Origin: an uncultured Clostridia bacterium
Lineage (GTDB): Bacteria > Bacillota > Clostridia > Oscillospirales > Acutalibacteraceae
Direction: 5' to 3'
Length of the DNA: 64,000 nt
Assembly: GCA_947170465.1 (NCBI GenBank)
Contig: CAMVTS010000002.1
Location: 54,685-118,684 of the forward strand
Part shown: positions 10,430 through 20,135 of the stretch, one piece after another
How the letters are laid out: every line of letters starts with the position of its first letter
How positions within the stretch are numbered: position 1 is the first letter of the stretch
Notes under the pieces: model-generated
Database searches by the model: none
What the model saw: only the letters and a program-made list of their open reading frames with translations
Told to the model about the DNA's origin: nothing
Program-made: the position numbers and the translations under genes

Positions 10430-11962
10430 ATGAAAGATCAAGAAAAGATTATCTGTCCATACTGCTTTGCAAATTTCGATCAGAGTGAAGTGTTGTTCCG
10501 CGCGGAAACGTGCTTTACAGAGGATGATATCCTGGATGATTATGATATTGAGGTTATGCCGGACGGTCCAGAAAAAGTACAGGCAAAATTCGACAACGAC
10601 TTAAAAAAAGAGTTTCTCGCCGGGGTTCATCCCAACTATGAGCAGTTCTGGAATAGATTCAACGGAACTACCGAACAGACCAGAAAAAACAGAGCCAATA
10701 TGCACGCGCAGTTTTTTGAAAACTACCAGAAGCCGATTATCAGCCCCAGAAATCCGCGTCACGTCCTGTTTGACAACATTGGTCAAACAGGTCCCAAGCT
10801 CGACAGGGACGGTTTTCTGTCGTCCGTCACCGATCACTTTGGCAAACGCACCAGCAATCGTGTCTGTCCAGTGTGCTGTAATCCGCTTCCGATGAATTAC
10901 GGTAAGTTTCCCGTGAAATTTATCTCCATTATTGGCATCACCGGCGCCGGCAAAACTGTATACTTGTCCAGCCTGCTTGACAATATGCACATTTATGCCG
11001 GCAAAATTGGCATGACGCCACTTCCGAATGACGCGGTCAATTTCTTTATTGAAACCAATAAAATCGCCAGGGACATCACCTTGCCGCAGGGCACCCCTGC
11101 CGCGAGATTCTCGCAGCCGCTATGCTATAACCTTCAGTATTATCACAGCAAAACCCTGCGAAGGGAAACCTCGACCTTTGTACTATATGATATCGCCGGT
11201 GAGAACTGTGTCGATCCGGTAGGAATTGAAAATTTCGGTCCATTTATCTCCCGTTCGGACGGTATCATCATTCTGCAGGATCCCAAGCAGTTTACCGGCA
11301 TTTACAACGAAGCCCACAGTATGATTGACACCGTGCTGCAAACCATAACCAATCTTTTCGTTGGAAAGCAATATTGCGACATCCCGTTGGCACTTTGTAT
11401 CTCCAAGGCGGATCGTTTGATGCAGGACAATCTTTTTGAGCCGGCACTTGCCGATATGCTTTCCTCAGAAGTGCGTTCTGCGCTGGATTTCAACGGCTTC
11501 TGCGCATCCGAATACAACGAGATAAGCAAAATGCTCGATGATTTCTACTATCACCAGGATCCAGCTACTCGCGAGGCACTGAAAAACAACTTCGATAACT
11601 TCAATTATTTCGCTGTATCTTCGCTCAACTGCGAGCTGAAGGATACTGGTGCCAGAAACGAAGCCACTGACGGTGAGCCGCTGCTGACGCCTACCGAAAC
11701 ACCGCGTCCGCTTCGTATTGAGGAGCCGCTGTTCTGGCTGTTCGCCAAATTCGGCTTTATCCAGAGCGACGTGCCGATTATTGAGCACGCCATCGCGGGC
11801 AGAATTGAAAGATTGAATCAGGATTTGCATCATATGCAGATGTTATACGCGGAAGTTGACAGACAACGTTTTTCGTTGACCAGAAGAAGAAGACTTAGTG
11901 AGATTGAAGAGCAGATAAAAAGTATAAAACAGGAACTTGAGGATCTCGTTCACTCAAAATAA
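10430..11962 (+). CDS. Zinc-ribbon plus P-loop GTPase-like protein (double-GTPase/DO-GTPase2-like)
   Basis: CPYCFANF and CPVCCNPLP Cys pairs; Walker A 'IIGITGAGKTVYLSSLL'; Walker-B-like 'FVLYDIAGENC'; NKxD-like 'CISKADRL'. RBS gaggagg. Confidence 0.65.
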   Translation: MKDQEKIICPYCFANFDQSEVLFRAETCFTEDDILDDYDIEVMPDGPEKVQAKFDNDLKKEFLAGVHPNYEQFWNRFNGTTEQTRKNRANMHAQFFENYQKPIISPRNPRHVLFDNIGQTGPKLDRDGFLSSVTDHFGKRTSNRVCPVCCNPLPMNYGKFPVKFISIIGITGAGKTVYLSSLLDNMHIYAGKIGMTPLPNDAVNFFIETNKIARDITLPQGTPAARFSQPLCYNLQYYHSKTLRRETSTFVLYDIAGENCVDPVGIENFGPFISRSDGIIILQDPKQFTGIYNEAHSMIDTVLQTITNLFVGKQYCDIPLALCISKADRLMQDNLFEPALADMLSSEVRSALDFNGFCASEYNEISKMLDDFYYHQDPATREALKNNFDNFNYFAVSSLNCELKDTGARNEATDGEPLLTPTETPRPLRIEEPLFWLFAKFGFIQSDVPIIEHAIAGRIERLNQDLHHMQMLYAEVDRQRFSLTRRRRLSEIEEQIKSIKQELEDLVHSK

Positions 11963-12024
11963 AAATTGCGTAAAGCCGGTTTATGAGGCATTTCACAAAT
12001 TGTATCTACTGAAAGGAGGTTACC

Positions 12025-14367
12025 ATGGGAACAATCAAACCTATGCGAGTGATCTATACAAGGATTGGAGAACAGGAGAGCTGGAGCGGTTGGAATGTCG
12101 CAGGCTTTACGCCTGACGCAACGCCGGAGGTGACGGGCAGCTGCACCAGCCGGCAGGGAAAAAACTCCTCAAGTGCCAAATTTATGTATGATCTTCTACA
12201 TCCAGCCAAGGGCGAATCAAACGAATCCGCAAAAGAGGTGTACGAATTTTTCTGCACGACAAATCCCGCCAAAAGCAACATTTTCTCTTTCACCAAGGCG
12301 ACGTTTGGTTTTTTGGACGCTTTGGGACGTCCGCAGATGAAGGCGTACAGCGTTGTGATGGCTGAGCCAGCAAACCATCTGCCGCCGTCTTGTCTTCCGA
12401 ATTTGCTGACGATTGACAAAAGATGTTTTGATGACTTTGCACTTAATCTGCCGCTGCTGGAAAGTGCAAAGGGCAAAAGCGTCAACCTCAGTGAAGTGCA
12501 GACGCAGCTGGAATCCAAAGAATATACCTGCGGGGAGGATTTTCTGACAGAAGAGATGGTTGGCAAGTTGTTTGGCAGCCGCGCTGTCTATGAGGATTTT
12601 ATCCGATGCGTATACTGGAATCTTTCCTTCAACTCCTCGTCCTCTGTCTTTGTTCAGACAGACGGTGAGCTGGACACCTGTATTAATCTGTTTCTCACGG
12701 CATTTTTCTCGGTTATCTATCCGTACCGGACAGCAATGAGCTTCCGTACCTTTGATTTTCAGGACTCCGGCAACCAACCCACGCTGGTATTCTGCCGTCA
12801 GATTCCCGAAGGCGTCCGGTACTTTGACACGCAGACCGGTGAGAATAATATTCTGAACGACAAAATAAAGAGAAAAATCAATAGAAAGGCTTTCACCTAC
12901 TATCCGGAGCATCTGGGCGAGCCTTCTGCAGAAAATTTCTTTGCGGTTCTCGACAGTAAAATGAACAGTATGGGCAGGCGGTTCTCCACGGAAATCCGCG
13001 ACCTTGAAACCGCGACGACGCTCGTGACGGATGAGTTGGATGATAATGTCAGCATGTCTGAAACGGAGCTTCTGAAAAAAATCATCAGCTATTGTGATAT
13101 GCCCACTGATGACACTATTGACGCAAAGATTGCCCTTCTCATTGAGCAGGTATTGGATGAAAATATTATGCTCAACGAGGATATCCGCAGGCACATCAAT
13201 AACCGCATGAGCGCCACCTCCTCTGACGAACTCATCAGAGCCGGTAATATCCTGACCGTCACCACGCTTCTTTCGCTTCCTCAGGAGGACGCTATCTGCC
13301 AGCTGGGCGAGCTGTATGAAAGCAGTACGCAGTATAAGGACATTGTGTCAGTTCTCATGCAAAAGGAGAATGGCGCCGATCTCGTGGATGCTTTCTATGC
13401 CAGTCTGGCAGAAGAATGTCCGGCAGAGATGGCAAAAGTGCTGATTATATTAAGCAAGATTCTTATTGCTGGCAAGTTGCCGAAGGCAATGAAGGCGATT
13501 AAGGACAAATGTTTGGAAATCGGCATCAGTATTAACAAACGGTTTATGCAGCAAAAAACTTCGATTGTTAAAGACATGGAAGACTACGAAAAATTCCTTT
13601 CGGTTACCATTCCCCGCGGAGATGAACGTGAAAGTATGCTCAAAGCCGTCAAAAGTGATTTCTGGAAGCGATTTTCAGCAACAAATTTCACCTATGACAA
13701 TCAGGCGACCTACCGCTATATGTCCTGCTCTAACCCAAGGCAGTTTCCGAAGGAAGTATTCGCAAAAAGCAATTTTTACAATTCGCTGTTTGAGGTGTTC
13801 AAGACATCAGAAAAGATGAATCCCAACACCGTCCGTTCCTTTGCCAACAAGCTCAGGGACGCCGAAAAATCGGGAATCATTGAGCCTGACGACAAGCAAC
13901 ATCTGGTCAAGGAGATGCAGCATTACTGCGTTGATTTCTGTGACACAACAAAGGGATTGGATTTCTGGATTGAACTTAGCAAGCTACGTGGTCAGCGGCA
14001 GTGGCTTCCGTTTCTTTTCCATACCGGAATCGCGATGTTTTCAGACCGGGATTTATACCGCCGTGGTCTGGAGGAGTCCGACAATATGGAGGATTACAAT
14101 TTTCTCGACGCCTATCTCCGCAGTCTGGAGGATTACGCACTGATCAACGATTCTTCAAACGTTCGTACCACGCTGGAACTCACCAGAGAGTTTAAAAAGC
14201 AAAAGGGCGGAAAGCCTGCGAAAAAGCATGTGCCATCGAGCAGAAAAACGTCTGAAATCGACATCATGAGTTACAGTAATGAACATAAAAGACAGCACCA
14301 TATTCATGAGGAAACTAAAAGTAGTAATCCAATATCCGGAATAAAAAAGTTTTTCGGAAAAAAATAA
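12025..14367 (+). CDS. GTPase-associated protein 1 (GAP1)-like protein
   Basis: N-terminus 'VIYTRIGEQESWSGWNVAGFTPDATPEV' resembles the GAP1-N type; directly downstream of the P-loop GTPase; RBS aaaggaggt. Confidence 0.5.
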   Translation: MGTIKPMRVIYTRIGEQESWSGWNVAGFTPDATPEVTGSCTSRQGKNSSSAKFMYDLLHPAKGESNESAKEVYEFFCTTNPAKSNIFSFTKATFGFLDALGRPQMKAYSVVMAEPANHLPPSCLPNLLTIDKRCFDDFALNLPLLESAKGKSVNLSEVQTQLESKEYTCGEDFLTEEMVGKLFGSRAVYEDFIRCVYWNLSFNSSSSVFVQTDGELDTCINLFLTAFFSVIYPYRTAMSFRTFDFQDSGNQPTLVFCRQIPEGVRYFDTQTGENNILNDKIKRKINRKAFTYYPEHLGEPSAENFFAVLDSKMNSMGRRFSTEIRDLETATTLVTDELDDNVSMSETELLKKIISYCDMPTDDTIDAKIALLIEQVLDENIMLNEDIRRHINNRMSATSSDELIRAGNILTVTTLLSLPQEDAICQLGELYESSTQYKDIVSVLMQKENGADLVDAFYASLAEECPAEMAKVLIILSKILIAGKLPKAMKAIKDKCLEIGISINKRFMQQKTSIVKDMEDYEKFLSVTIPRGDERESMLKAVKSDFWKRFSATNFTYDNQATYRYMSCSNPRQFPKEVFAKSNFYNSLFEVFKTSEKMNPNTVRSFANKLRDAEKSGIIEPDDKQHLVKEMQHYCVDFCDTTKGLDFWIELSKLRGQRQWLPFLFHTGIAMFSDRDLYRRGLEESDNMEDYNFLDAYLRSLEDYALINDSSNVRTTLELTREFKKQKGGKPAKKHVPSSRKTSEIDIMSYSNEHKRQHHIHEETKSSNPISGIKKFFGKK

Positions 14368-14382
14368 TTTCAGGGTAGAACA

Positions 14383-15432
14383 ATGAAAAAAATAAAACGA
14401 GAAGTTGATTACAAAAGTCTGCTTTATCCCGACAGGCTCTATGCTGGTATCGATCAGACTCTAAATACCCTACTGTCTGAAAGAACCCTGCAAATACAGA
14501 ATATCCATACGCAGCAAAATTACATGGCAATGCGTATCAACACGCCGCTAAATGCACTGACAAATGATTTTTTTAAGTCTAAATGGCGTTTGTCGATTGA
14601 GAATCCCAACTTCCAGCATTTTGTATGGCCGGTAGACCTAGTTATGCTTAACAGTCCCAAACCGATATGCTGTCTTGTATTTAAAATAGTTCCGTCAAAA
14701 GGGTTCCATTCGCTTTCCGAAATCTCTCAGCGCCCTCATACGCTGGGATTGGAAAATGAGCTGGCACGCAAAATCGCGCTTGGACTGATTGAGGCGCAAC
14801 ATTTCATTGAAGAAAAAAAATATCTTTTCTTTGGCATTGACGACGACAATATCATGGTTCGGGATGGCGGTGACGAGCTGCTGATACTGACGCACGAGTT
14901 CCTGCTGCCTGACAATCAGCTTGAGATTTACTTCACTGAAAAAGAGTACTTTTCTGAGCTGCTGGATCCCTTCCATTACCATAATGCGGAATCCATTGCC
15001 AATGGCAGGAATATCTATAAATTCGATGCTTTGTCAGAATATATTGCCTTTTTATCCCTGTTGTTCAGACTTTTGATTGGCATCTATCCCTTTGAGGGAC
15101 CGTATATGGCGGAGTATGAGTATAACACCTCCAGCGCGGACAACGTCAACTGGATTACGCGCTATCTGCAGAACCCTGTGTTTGTTTTCGATTTGCAAGA
15201 CAAGAGCAACTCTCTGACAATGCTCAATAAGTACCAGATAAACTGTGAAAGATGGGACAAGCTCGGCAACAATCTGCAGACTATGTTTTTGGATACATTC
15301 GGAAGCGATGGTATTGTCAGGCGTGTAGACACAGAGCACCGTTATACGGCGCAAGAGTGGCAACACGCAATTGAGGAGCTATTCTTCAAAGAGGATATCC
15401 GGCATTACGTTACGACGGTTCAGGAGAGTTGA
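14383..15432 (+). CDS. Protein-kinase-fold protein, probable pseudokinase
   Basis: 'LGLIEAQHFIEEKKYLFFGIDDDNIMV' aligns to the catalytic-loop region; 'IAFLSLLFRLLIGIYPFEGP' matches the kinase C-lobe LLFRLLtG.hPFEG pattern. Confidence 0.5.
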   Translation: MKKIKREVDYKSLLYPDRLYAGIDQTLNTLLSERTLQIQNIHTQQNYMAMRINTPLNALTNDFFKSKWRLSIENPNFQHFVWPVDLVMLNSPKPICCLVFKIVPSKGFHSLSEISQRPHTLGLENELARKIALGLIEAQHFIEEKKYLFFGIDDDNIMVRDGGDELLILTHEFLLPDNQLEIYFTEKEYFSELLDPFHYHNAESIANGRNIYKFDALSEYIAFLSLLFRLLIGIYPFEGPYMAEYEYNTSSADNVNWITRYLQNPVFVFDLQDKSNSLTMLNKYQINCERWDKLGNNLQTMFLDTFGSDGIVRRVDTEHRYTAQEWQHAIEELFFKEDIRHYVTTVQES

Positions 15433-15492
15433 GCGCAACGTCATGATGATATTCACGAAAGCTGAACTATAACGAAAAGGAGAGTTGAAAAA

Positions 15493-16560
15493 ATGTTTGG
15501 TGAAGCTAGACTTGTCAGCATGAAATGCCCGGATTGCGGCGACCATTTGGTTCCGCACCGTGAGATGCCCGGATTCTGGTACAGCCCAAGCTGCGGAGGA
15601 ACCTACGTAAAAGATAACAGCGGCAATCTATTCAAGGTCGAAATTTCCGGCAAAGTCGAAACCTTTGTCGGCGATACAGAGCGCGAACGTCACGCTGAAA
15701 ACGCAAAGCGGCTCCTCGATTTGGACCAGTACATACGCGCTAAGTCGGAATTTGACTATCTGATTGATAATTTTCCGGAAGACTACCGCGGTTGGCTCGG
15801 TTCTTACATGATTCCCTTCGCAATTTACGCGCATACCAGCAAATGGCATAGAGAGTTTTCAGGATTATTAAGCAGCGCTGTCCGGTTGAACCGCGAAGCT
15901 ACGCTGAACCATCTGGAGCGCTTCTTCAAAATTTACGGCGCGCACATCCGTTTGAAAGATGACAAGCGCACATCACTGGATTTGGCTTTTAATCCTTTAA
16001 AGGCTCGGACCCTTGATGATTTTACCAGCTGGTTGCTGTTTGACGGTTTATCAACTTTCCTGGAGCTTGAACACCAACCGCTGACAGCACTCTTGTATCA
16101 GCTATCTTCTGAATACTACGAGCAGATGATAGAAGGCAAGATTCTTCCGGTTTATTATAACAGATTACCCGAAAATCTGAACAAAGACGCGTTTATATCG
16201 TGTGAGAATATTACAGCAGAATCCAACGAGCTGGTTTTTCTTTTTTCGAGCTTCGGCTGTACAATCAAAACCAGAAAGCGCTACAAAGAATCCAAGGATT
16301 TTGATATTGTTGTTATTTCGCCGTTCGACACAAAAAATGAAATAACATTAAGCTCGAATCGCGTAAGTCATTCATTTACCTTATTTGGAAAATGGCTGTA
16401 TCTACAAGGAGAAAGCAGGTTCATCCTCTTGCCGCGCAGCCTTACCCAAAGTGACGTATGGCGATTCGGCGGTCGTTGTCCTTATTGCGGAAGTAACTTC
16501 AAGGGCATTTTTACCAAGGTTTGCCCCAATCCGCAGTGCGGCAGACCAAAAGATTACTAA
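15493..16560 (+). CDS. Uncharacterised protein with N- and C-terminal zinc ribbons
   Basis: N-term 'MKCPDCGDHLVP...YSPSCGGTYV'; C-term 'RCPYCGSNFKGIFTKVCPNPQCGRP'. Confidence 0.6.
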   Translation: MFGEARLVSMKCPDCGDHLVPHREMPGFWYSPSCGGTYVKDNSGNLFKVEISGKVETFVGDTERERHAENAKRLLDLDQYIRAKSEFDYLIDNFPEDYRGWLGSYMIPFAIYAHTSKWHREFSGLLSSAVRLNREATLNHLERFFKIYGAHIRLKDDKRTSLDLAFNPLKARTLDDFTSWLLFDGLSTFLELEHQPLTALLYQLSSEYYEQMIEGKILPVYYNRLPENLNKDAFISCENITAESNELVFLFSSFGCTIKTRKRYKESKDFDIVVISPFDTKNEITLSSNRVSHSFTLFGKWLYLQGESRFILLPRSLTQSDVWRFGGRCPYCGSNFKGIFTKVCPNPQCGRPKDY

Positions 16561-16608
16561 ACAAAGCAGATACCGGCGTATTTGCTTCTGCTTTCAAGGA
16601 GATTTCGC

Positions 16609-17928
16609 ATGATTTGTAGAAATTGTGGTAAAGAAAACGCTGACGGCGTAAAATACTGCTTTTACTGCGGTGAAGACATGACTGCTCCGCCTCCTCCGGA
16701 GCCAGAGCCGGAGCCGCAGTCAGTGGTACCTGAGAAGCAGGTGATGCCTGTCGCGAAGCCGAAAAAGAATATTAAGCTGATTGCCGCCATCATCACCGTG
16801 TCTGCGCTGGCATTTATCGGCGGCATCGTGGCGATTGTGCTCAGCATGAACAGCCACGTCGCGCCCGTGAAGCCGTCAATCGCTGCCACTGGTGCCGCGG
16901 ACGTGTCGCAGCAATCAGAGGTTTCAGCAACAGAAGCGCCCAAAACGGACGCTCCCAAAAAGATCTACGCCAATATCAACACGGTCAAAACCGCTTTGGG
17001 TGACAGCGACCTCGAGCAGCTGCAGAGCACGCTGAAAGCCAAGAGCAGCGCAACCTCCGTCAATGTCAAGCTGATGCTGGACAACAGCCTGTCCTCTGGC
17101 GACGTACAGAAAAAAGCCGAAAGCGCCTGTAAAACCGAATGTGGCGACAACGGTATTCTTCTCACCGTAAACGACAAGACTTACGCGCTGGGCATCAGTG
17201 CTTCGGGAAAGGGTGGTGATTTTCTTCCCGAGAACCTTCGCCAGAAAATCTTGAAAGATGTGGCAATCAAATCTGGCGGCTCCGCTGTCAGCATAGTTTC
17301 CGACGTGCTCAGTGCGATTCCCAACAACAAGAAGGACGCTGATTTGTACCGATTCAAACGTCGCGACGGCTCAGAGCAGATTGTATATGCCAACAGCAGC
17401 AGCGGCACCTTGACCTTGCTGGAATGGGACGGCTATACGCCAAAAAAATTGTTCCAGACGAATACCGTCTACTTCGGAAAGGACGGACTGACTGACTCTC
17501 CGAGAGAAGGTCTGTCCGCTACACCAAAAGGTGAGTTCCGGCTTGGCTTTGCCTTTTCGACACAGTCGCTCAGCACCAAGCTTGATACCATGACGATTAC
17601 CGACGGAACTGTTTGGGTTGATGATCCGGATTCGGATTATTACAATACGGTTCAGCACGGTTCCACCTCGAACCCGCCTTTGTGGTCGAGCGCAGAGAAC
17701 ACCTACAGCATCTTTTCCAGTGGAAGAAACTACGCATGTATTCTTATTGAGCACAATGGCGACGGCTTTACCAAAGGCGTCAGTTCAAAGGGCTCCTGCA
17801 TGTATTTGTCAGGCAAAAACCAAGATGTCGGTACCAGCTACGGTGACGTCAATATTACTGCCTCCGATATGCGCAAGCTTCTTTCTTATCTTGACAGAAA
17901 CAAAAATCCCTATATCTTTATTAGTTGA
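16609..17928 (+). CDS. Membrane-anchored zinc-ribbon protein with degenerate L,D-transpeptidase-like C-terminal domain
   Basis: 'MICRNCGKENADGVKYCFYCGEDM'; TM 'LIAAIITVSALAFIGGIVAIVL'; C-terminus aligns with the next gene (WVDDPDS...W.SAE...NYA..I) but lacks its His and Cys. Confidence 0.55.
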   Translation: MICRNCGKENADGVKYCFYCGEDMTAPPPPEPEPEPQSVVPEKQVMPVAKPKKNIKLIAAIITVSALAFIGGIVAIVLSMNSHVAPVKPSIAATGAADVSQQSEVSATEAPKTDAPKKIYANINTVKTALGDSDLEQLQSTLKAKSSATSVNVKLMLDNSLSSGDVQKKAESACKTECGDNGILLTVNDKTYALGISASGKGGDFLPENLRQKILKDVAIKSGGSAVSIVSDVLSAIPNNKKDADLYRFKRRDGSEQIVYANSSSGTLTLLEWDGYTPKKLFQTNTVYFGKDGLTDSPREGLSATPKGEFRLGFAFSTQSLSTKLDTMTITDGTVWVDDPDSDYYNTVQHGSTSNPPLWSSAENTYSIFSSGRNYACILIEHNGDGFTKGVSSKGSCMYLSGKNQDVGTSYGDVNITASDMRKLLSYLDRNKNPYIFIS

Positions 17929-17938
17929 GCACAGAAAT

Positions 17939-18862
17939 ATGAATCATTTCAAAGAATCGCCTACCCGTCAGCCGGATTCCGGAGCGCCCAAAAAGAAAAA
18001 ACCGCCGGTTGTTGCCGTTATTGTACTGTCAGCCGCAGCACTGCTGATTGCCGGCTGTATCGTGGCGCTGATTGTCATTAACATGCCGTCAGAAGATAAT
18101 CGGAATGTTTCTGCGACGCAGAATATCACTGCAGCCACAACGCTCAGTGTTCCGGTCACGTCCGCTGCCTCCGGTCAGACAGTGCCTTCCGCTTCATCTG
18201 AGGCCAATAACACGTTGGAGCCGTCCGCGAATGATTCTGTTGAATCTGCCGCTCCGACAGCGCCGCAGACATTAGCAGAAGCCGTTGAGGCGGTCGGATT
18301 AACGTTGGAGGATTTGCCCGGAAAGCAGATAGTAGTGGTCGATTCAATTAATACTAGCGCCATTATCACCTTCTACGAAAAAAAGGATAACGCATGGGAA
18401 CAGCTGGAGGACATGACCGTCTTATCTGCCTATGTCGGCAGACAGGGCGTCAGTGAAGCCGTCAGCGAATATGAAGCCTATACTCCCCTCGGCATCTACG
18501 CCCTGGGAACATGCTTCGGCATCAACGAAAATCCCGGAACCGTTATGCCTTATTTTCAGGTGACGCCGGAAAGCTACTGGGTTGATGACCCGGATTCCGC
18601 ATTTTATAACCGCCATGTGGAAGGTACGGAGAACGCAGACTGGAAATCTGCCGAGCATCTGATCGATTATAAGCCGTCCTATAACTATGCGGTTGAAATC
18701 AGGTACAATGTTGATCCCGTTGTTCCGGGAAAAGGCTCTGCCTTCTTCTTGCACGTCGGTAGTGCGCCTACTGCCGGCTGCGTTGCCATGCCGGAGGAAA
18801 ATATAATTCAACTTCTTCGCTGGCTCGATTCAGAAAAAGATCCTCATATCATTTTAAAGTGA
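17939..18862 (+). CDS. Membrane-anchored L,D-transpeptidase (YkuD-like)
   Basis: ATG at 17939, in frame with the longer track ORF from 17618; TM 'VVAVIVLSAAALLIAGCIVALIVI'; catalytic-like 'FFLHVGSAPTAGCVAMPEENI'. Confidence 0.65.
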   Translation: MNHFKESPTRQPDSGAPKKKKPPVVAVIVLSAAALLIAGCIVALIVINMPSEDNRNVSATQNITAATTLSVPVTSAASGQTVPSASSEANNTLEPSANDSVESAAPTAPQTLAEAVEAVGLTLEDLPGKQIVVVDSINTSAIITFYEKKDNAWEQLEDMTVLSAYVGRQGVSEAVSEYEAYTPLGIYALGTCFGINENPGTVMPYFQVTPESYWVDDPDSAFYNRHVEGTENADWKSAEHLIDYKPSYNYAVEIRYNVDPVVPGKGSAFFLHVGSAPTAGCVAMPEENIIQLLRWLDSEKDPHIILK

Positions 18863-19196
18863 TATCGCCTGTTGTTTGTAAAAGTGAGTACAGCAAAAAA
18901 ACAGGTTCGAATCCGTATCAATTTCATAAACCTGAATCTGTGAAAACCAAAATACAAAAATGACTAACAAAGCGCTTAGCAAGGCGCAAATCAGCAGCCA
19001 AATTTTCAACCAAAGGGTGGGATAAAATCTTTTAGATTACACCGTTTTATGCTATAATGGAAGCAATAAAATCGACATCTGTTTTAAAGTCTTTTATCAA
19101 AGAATAGTATGAGAAAGTATGATAGGCTGTTCTTGCCAAGGCGTGTGATGTATCTTGGCACAAACGACAAAGATACCAAAAAAAGACATATAAAAT

Positions 19197-19222
19197 CAGG
19201 GACTGCATTGTTGCAGTCCCTG
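19197..19222 (-). terminator. Hairpin terminator for the antiporter fragment
   Basis: CAGGGACTGC-attgtt-GCAGTCCCTG, 10-bp perfect stem. Confidence 0.6.
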
Positions 19223-19240
19223 TTGTTAATTAACGGGCGG

Positions 19241-19520
19241 TTATGCCCTGTTATGGATTGAGCGGTCAATTCTTTTATAGACCGGCTTGAGCGTCAGTCC
19301 TTGAATGACGGTCGTGAAGAATACGATTGCATAGGTGCCGCCCAGAATGATGTGGTAAATTTCCTCCGGTATCATCTCCTTGGCGCTCATGGCAAGGGCA
19401 ACGGACAGTCCGCCGCGCAAGCCGCCCCAGGTGAACAGCGTGATAAAGTTAAACCGGCTGAAACCGTCGGGAATTTTGCCCATTATCAGCGAGGAAAGCG
19501 ACAGGCTGCTCACTCTTGCG
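19241..19520 (-). pseudogene. Na+/H+ antiporter (CPA1-type), C-terminal fragment
   Basis: 'FITLFTWGGLRGGLSVALAMSAKEMIPEEIYHIILGGTYAIVFFTTVIQGLTLKPVYKR'; N-terminal majority absent. Confidence 0.7.
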
Positions 19521-19529
19521 ATAGACGAT

Positions 19530-20135
19530 CTGCCTCTGAAACATTTAATTCGCAATCCCTATGTTTTATGTTTCAATTATACAGAGTTTATTGAATCTGA
19601 ATATGGAGTTTCTCACGATAAAGTATGCTATATTCACGGTTGCCGTCAGAATAAAAACCAGCCATTGATCCTCGGTCATTTAGAGGGCGCTGCTGATGAT
19701 ATGTACGATTTTCAAGATATTCGTTTGCCGAGACGGAAGAATCCACTGGTTCAAATAGCGAGGGATAATATCATTAATAAGATTGTAGATTGCGATCAAT
19801 CACTTACAAAGCATTGTGATGAAATCATCTCTAAAAACGGCTGTTTTTTTGATAAGCTTGGAAATATCGATAATATCATTATCGTCGGCCATTCTTTGGC
19901 TGATGTAGACAGAGAGTATTTTCGTGAAATTATCCGCCGTAATAAAAATTGCAAGCAGTTAAAATGGTATTTTGGATGCTACGGCATCGGAGACTTGCGG
20001 CAAGTCAGCAGCTTTATCGAAGATTTGAATATTCCGAAAGAGAATACTTGCATTTTCAGAACGGATTTATTGAACTTGCGGTTTCGCCAATCAGCTGTGC
20101 AACCTGTCAAACAAGTTCCAAAGAAAAAAAGTTAG
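19530..20135 (+). pseudogene. AbiH-like (abortive infection) C-terminal fragment
   Basis: 'YVLCFNYTEFIESEYG...VCYIHGCRQNKNQPLILGH...NIIIVGHSLADVDREYF'; the N-terminal portion of the track ORF is antisense to the antiporter fragment. Confidence 0.6.

Noticed and set aside
17618-17938. N-terminal extension of the L,D-transpeptidase ORF in the track
   Set aside because: Overlaps the upstream gene in another frame; the ATG at 17939 just after the upstream stop gives a cytoplasmic tail plus TM, as expected.
18903-18945. 'aggttcgaatccgtatcaatttcataaacctg', T-arm-like string
   Set aside because: Only a GGTTCGAATCC match; no tRNA cloverleaf can be built around it.
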